Positions 62,089 through 64,000 of a DNA stretch of 64,000 nucleotides are shown one piece after another. Source of the DNA: Bacillus pinisoli (lineage in GTDB: Bacteria > Bacillota > Bacilli > Bacillales > SA4); NCBI RefSeq assembly GCF_023036475.1, contig NZ_JAJQKI010000007.1, positions 166,086 to 230,085 on the forward strand, in the 5' to 3' direction. The notes under the pieces are model-generated. The model did not search any database and was not told the origin of the DNA. It saw nothing but the letters and a program-made list of their open reading frames with translations. The position numbers and the translations under genes were made by a program. Numbering within the stretch: the first letter of the stretch is position 1; every line of letters starts with the position of its first letter.

Positions 62089-63345
62089 CTAGTACTTTAT
62101 AATGTCTGTTCCTGGAAAATAAAATTGAAGAATCTCTTTATAGTTTTTTCCTTCTTTCCCCATTATATGGGCACCCCATTGACTCATTCCTACCCCATGA
62201 CCATATCCTCTTCCTTTCATAATATAATGGTCATTCTCCTCTTTTAAGGTATCAATGAGATAACTTTTAAATAAAGCTCCACCAATCATAGGTCTTATTT
62301 TATTTAACTTTACATTCTCTAATTTAACCTCGTTATAAAATACGGAGCCATCAATGATTTTTTGCAAAAAATGAATAGATATAGAGCCTACAACTGAACG
62401 GTCAGAATCAAAACGCTCTTCCGAAATATCAAATATGGGAATAGACAATATCTTTATATTTCCCGCATATCCCTGTCTTGCAAGCCATTTTTTCATTGTA
62501 GTTGTGATTTCTTTGTCTTCTTCTACTAATTCATCCCAAGAAGAAGATCGGTCCCAGTCTATATTGCTTAAATCAATTTGGGTTCGATGTAGCTTATATT
62601 CCCAAGGATTTACTGGATCATATGGGTCTGATTTTATGGGGTAATACGATATGGACTTTCCACCCCATACGTTAGCATTGCTTTCCGTTACTCCCCCGTT
62701 ACTTGCTGAATAGAAAGCATCTATTAACTTTCCTTTATATGTAATGACTTCACCTTTTGTCTCTTCCACAGCACGAGTAGTAGATGGTGACCAATCATAA
62801 CCGGCATAAACTTGGTATTGTATTGTGTCATCCATCTCAGCATTCATATGGGAGACAGCATAAGTTCTTGCAGCTAAGGCTTGAGCTTTTAAAGTTTCAA
62901 TCCCCCAGCTTGGAAACACCTCATAAGGAACAACACCTTTTAGATAATCTTCAAGTGGGAGTTGATTAACTGGTCGAATAAATTTTCCATTTTCAACTTG
63001 AAATTCAAATGCACCTAAATAAGAACGATCATTTATTGATAAAATATGACTTTCATCATAAGCAGTTGGAACGAGCACAAAAGTTCCATTAACTTTTTGA
63101 ATTTCGCCCCCACCAACTAGATACATCTCTCCATTCTTTACGATTAAATCATAAGCAGTTCCCTCAATGATGCAAAGTGTTGGATCTAGACTGATATAAT
63201 CTCCTTCTAATTGTATAGTAATTTTTGATGTTTCCTTAATATAGTTTTCAAGTCTTACTTTTACAATACTCTCTGCAGCCGAAGTATGGCTAGGATTAGG
63301 AAATAAAGCGAATACAGTTATAATAAGAATTAGTATATATCTCAT
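62089..63345 (-). CDS. SpoIID/LytB-domain exported protein
   Basis: A 418-residue exported protein with an N-terminal signal (ILILIITVFALFPNPSHTSA). The SpoIID/LytB domain has VVPYEVFPSWGIETLKAQ (Glu as candidate catalytic residue), AARTYAVSH, and ends GHGVGMSQWGAHIMG. It lacks the Pro-rich linker and SH3 domain of its paralogue at 17690. Probable peptidoglycan glycan-strand modifier or amidase enhancer. The ribosome site is weak (TAGGAA). It is the last gene before the rRNA operon end. Confidence 0.83.
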   Translation of the reverse strand: MRYILILIITVFALFPNPSHTSAAESIVKVRLENYIKETSKITIQLEGDYISLDPTLCIIEGTAYDLIVKNGEMYLVGGGEIQKVNGTFVLVPTAYDESHILSINDRSYLGAFEFQVENGKFIRPVNQLPLEDYLKGVVPYEVFPSWGIETLKAQALAARTYAVSHMNAEMDDTIQYQVYAGYDWSPSTTRAVEETKGEVITYKGKLIDAFYSASNGGVTESNANVWGGKSISYYPIKSDPYDPVNPWEYKLHRTQIDLSNIDWDRSSSWDELVEEDKEITTTMKKWLARQGYAGNIKILSIPIFDISEERFDSDRSVVGSISIHFLQKIIDGSVFYNEVKLENVKLNKIRPMIGGALFKSYLIDTLKEENDHYIMKGRGYGHGVGMSQWGAHIMGKEGKNYKEILQFYFPGTDIIKY

Positions 63346-63840
63346 AGTATTAGATTCCTAAGAATTAATAAATATTATTCTGAATCAATTTCCTACTCTA
63401 ATAAAGTCGGGATTTTGTTAGAAGTACTAAACAAGTTTGTGGTGTATTAAATTAGTGCACGTTTTATTTAGTCTGCTGGGGTTTATTTTGGCAGAGGTAA
63501 AGCCTCGACTAGAAGAATTTCAAATGAAGTTAACTTTTAGGTTTGAAGAACAATTAAATTATTCTATTCATAGTTTGAAATTATTAAGAATCAATTACAA
63601 TTAGAGGTAATTTATTATGTATTGTGTAGTTCTAATTACTATTTGTTTAGCACATTTAGGTTAGGGAATTAATTATTGCCTACGAAAAGACAACGCTCTT
63701 TACTGTTTTTACTTTTTCTAAGAATATATAAGTTATTCAAGCTTTTTGGTAAGTATTTCCACGGAATGTTTAGTTATTTCACGATTTTCTAGTTTATTTC
63801 ACAATGTTACACCGTAATTCCACAAAAAAGAAGAAAACAT
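63346..63840. other. Gene-poor interval between spoIID-like gene and rRNA operon
   Basis: About 500 bp of AT-rich DNA. One 50-codon frame on the plus strand (63455-63604, GTG start, containing AEVKPRLEEFQMKLTFRFEE) is open but has no ribosome site, so it is more likely a remnant than a gene. No structured RNA is seen apart from the rRNA terminator to its right. Confidence 0.4.
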
Positions 63841-63872
63841 AAAAAAACAGCTATAATTAGCTGCTTGTTTTT
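63841..63872 (-). terminator. Terminator of the rRNA operon
   Basis: On the minus strand CAGCTA-ATTA-TAGCTG is followed by seven T residues, a few bases after the 5S 3' end. Confidence 0.8.
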
Positions 63873-63877
63873 ACATT

Positions 63878-63993
<116 letters not shown>

Positions 63994-64000
63994 CTACTTC

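Overview
The window is AT-rich chromosomal DNA of an endospore-forming member of the Bacillaceae, close to Bacillus sensu lato. The evidence is the set of recognisable families: a SleB-type cortex/wall hydrolase with LysM repeats, two SpoIID/LytB proteins, two YjcZ-type sporulation microproteins, an RNase J paralogue, a YwqA-like SNF2 protein, YitT, OdhAB, Mqo, PepF, a lysine (L-box) riboswitch and a purine riboswitch. A 5S rRNA on the minus strand at the right edge marks the downstream end of an rRNA operon. No prophage, insertion sequence with a transposase, or CRISPR array is visible.

Left part (1-30.7 kb), mostly minus strand. It opens with the 3' part of a sucrose-6-phosphate hydrolase gene, then an HEXXH metallopeptidase and a LysM-SleB wall hydrolase. 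A plus-strand guanylate-kinase-like gene and a minus-strand EpiD-like flavoprotein gene follow, both bordered by copies of a dispersed repeat. Next come a HAD phosphatase, acetyltransferases, a methyltransferase/DinB pair, a proline iminopeptidase-like hydrolase, an aldo/keto reductase, a VanW protein, a 2-hydroxyacid dehydrogenase and an HEXXH membrane protein. Then follow an M3 oligopeptidase, SpoIID/LytB number 1, two YjcZ microproteins, an EamA exporter, a DDAH-like enzyme, a lysine-riboswitch-controlled amino-acid ABC transporter, a SNF2/SWIM helicase and a DRE-TIM aldolase.

Middle part (30.8-48.6 kb). It holds a glutathione peroxidase, PepF, a sensor histidine kinase gene interrupted by one in-frame UGA, a CoxG-like protein, RNase J, a DUF2161 protein, a decayed MFS fragment, and an FMN-less CysJ-like reductase. 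A purine-riboswitch-controlled NCS2 permease, a degenerate CPBP protein, a polysaccharide deacetylase, an Fsr-type exporter and a second MFS transporter follow.

Right part (48.6-64 kb). Central-metabolism genes (mqo, odhA-odhB, nagA) sit with a DJ-1/PfpI protein, an Lrp regulator divergent from a YitT protein, a polytopic membrane protein, a Gfo/Idh/MocA oxidoreductase, SpoIID/LytB number 2 and the 5S rRNA.

The most unusual content is non-coding. There is a family of MITE-like repeats, roughly 75-185 bp, with imperfect terminal inverted repeats and a conserved subterminal hairpin. About ten copies or fragments are scattered through the window, and one of them supplies the last codons and the stop codon of the EpiD-like gene. 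There are also a perfect 61-bp palindrome, a GC-rich structured repeat, and a UGA codon at a probable conserved cysteine position of the histidine kinase, followed 21 nt later by a SECIS-like hairpin. Where the Shine-Dalgarno sequence pointed to a start other than the longest open frame, the start was moved and this is stated in the entry.
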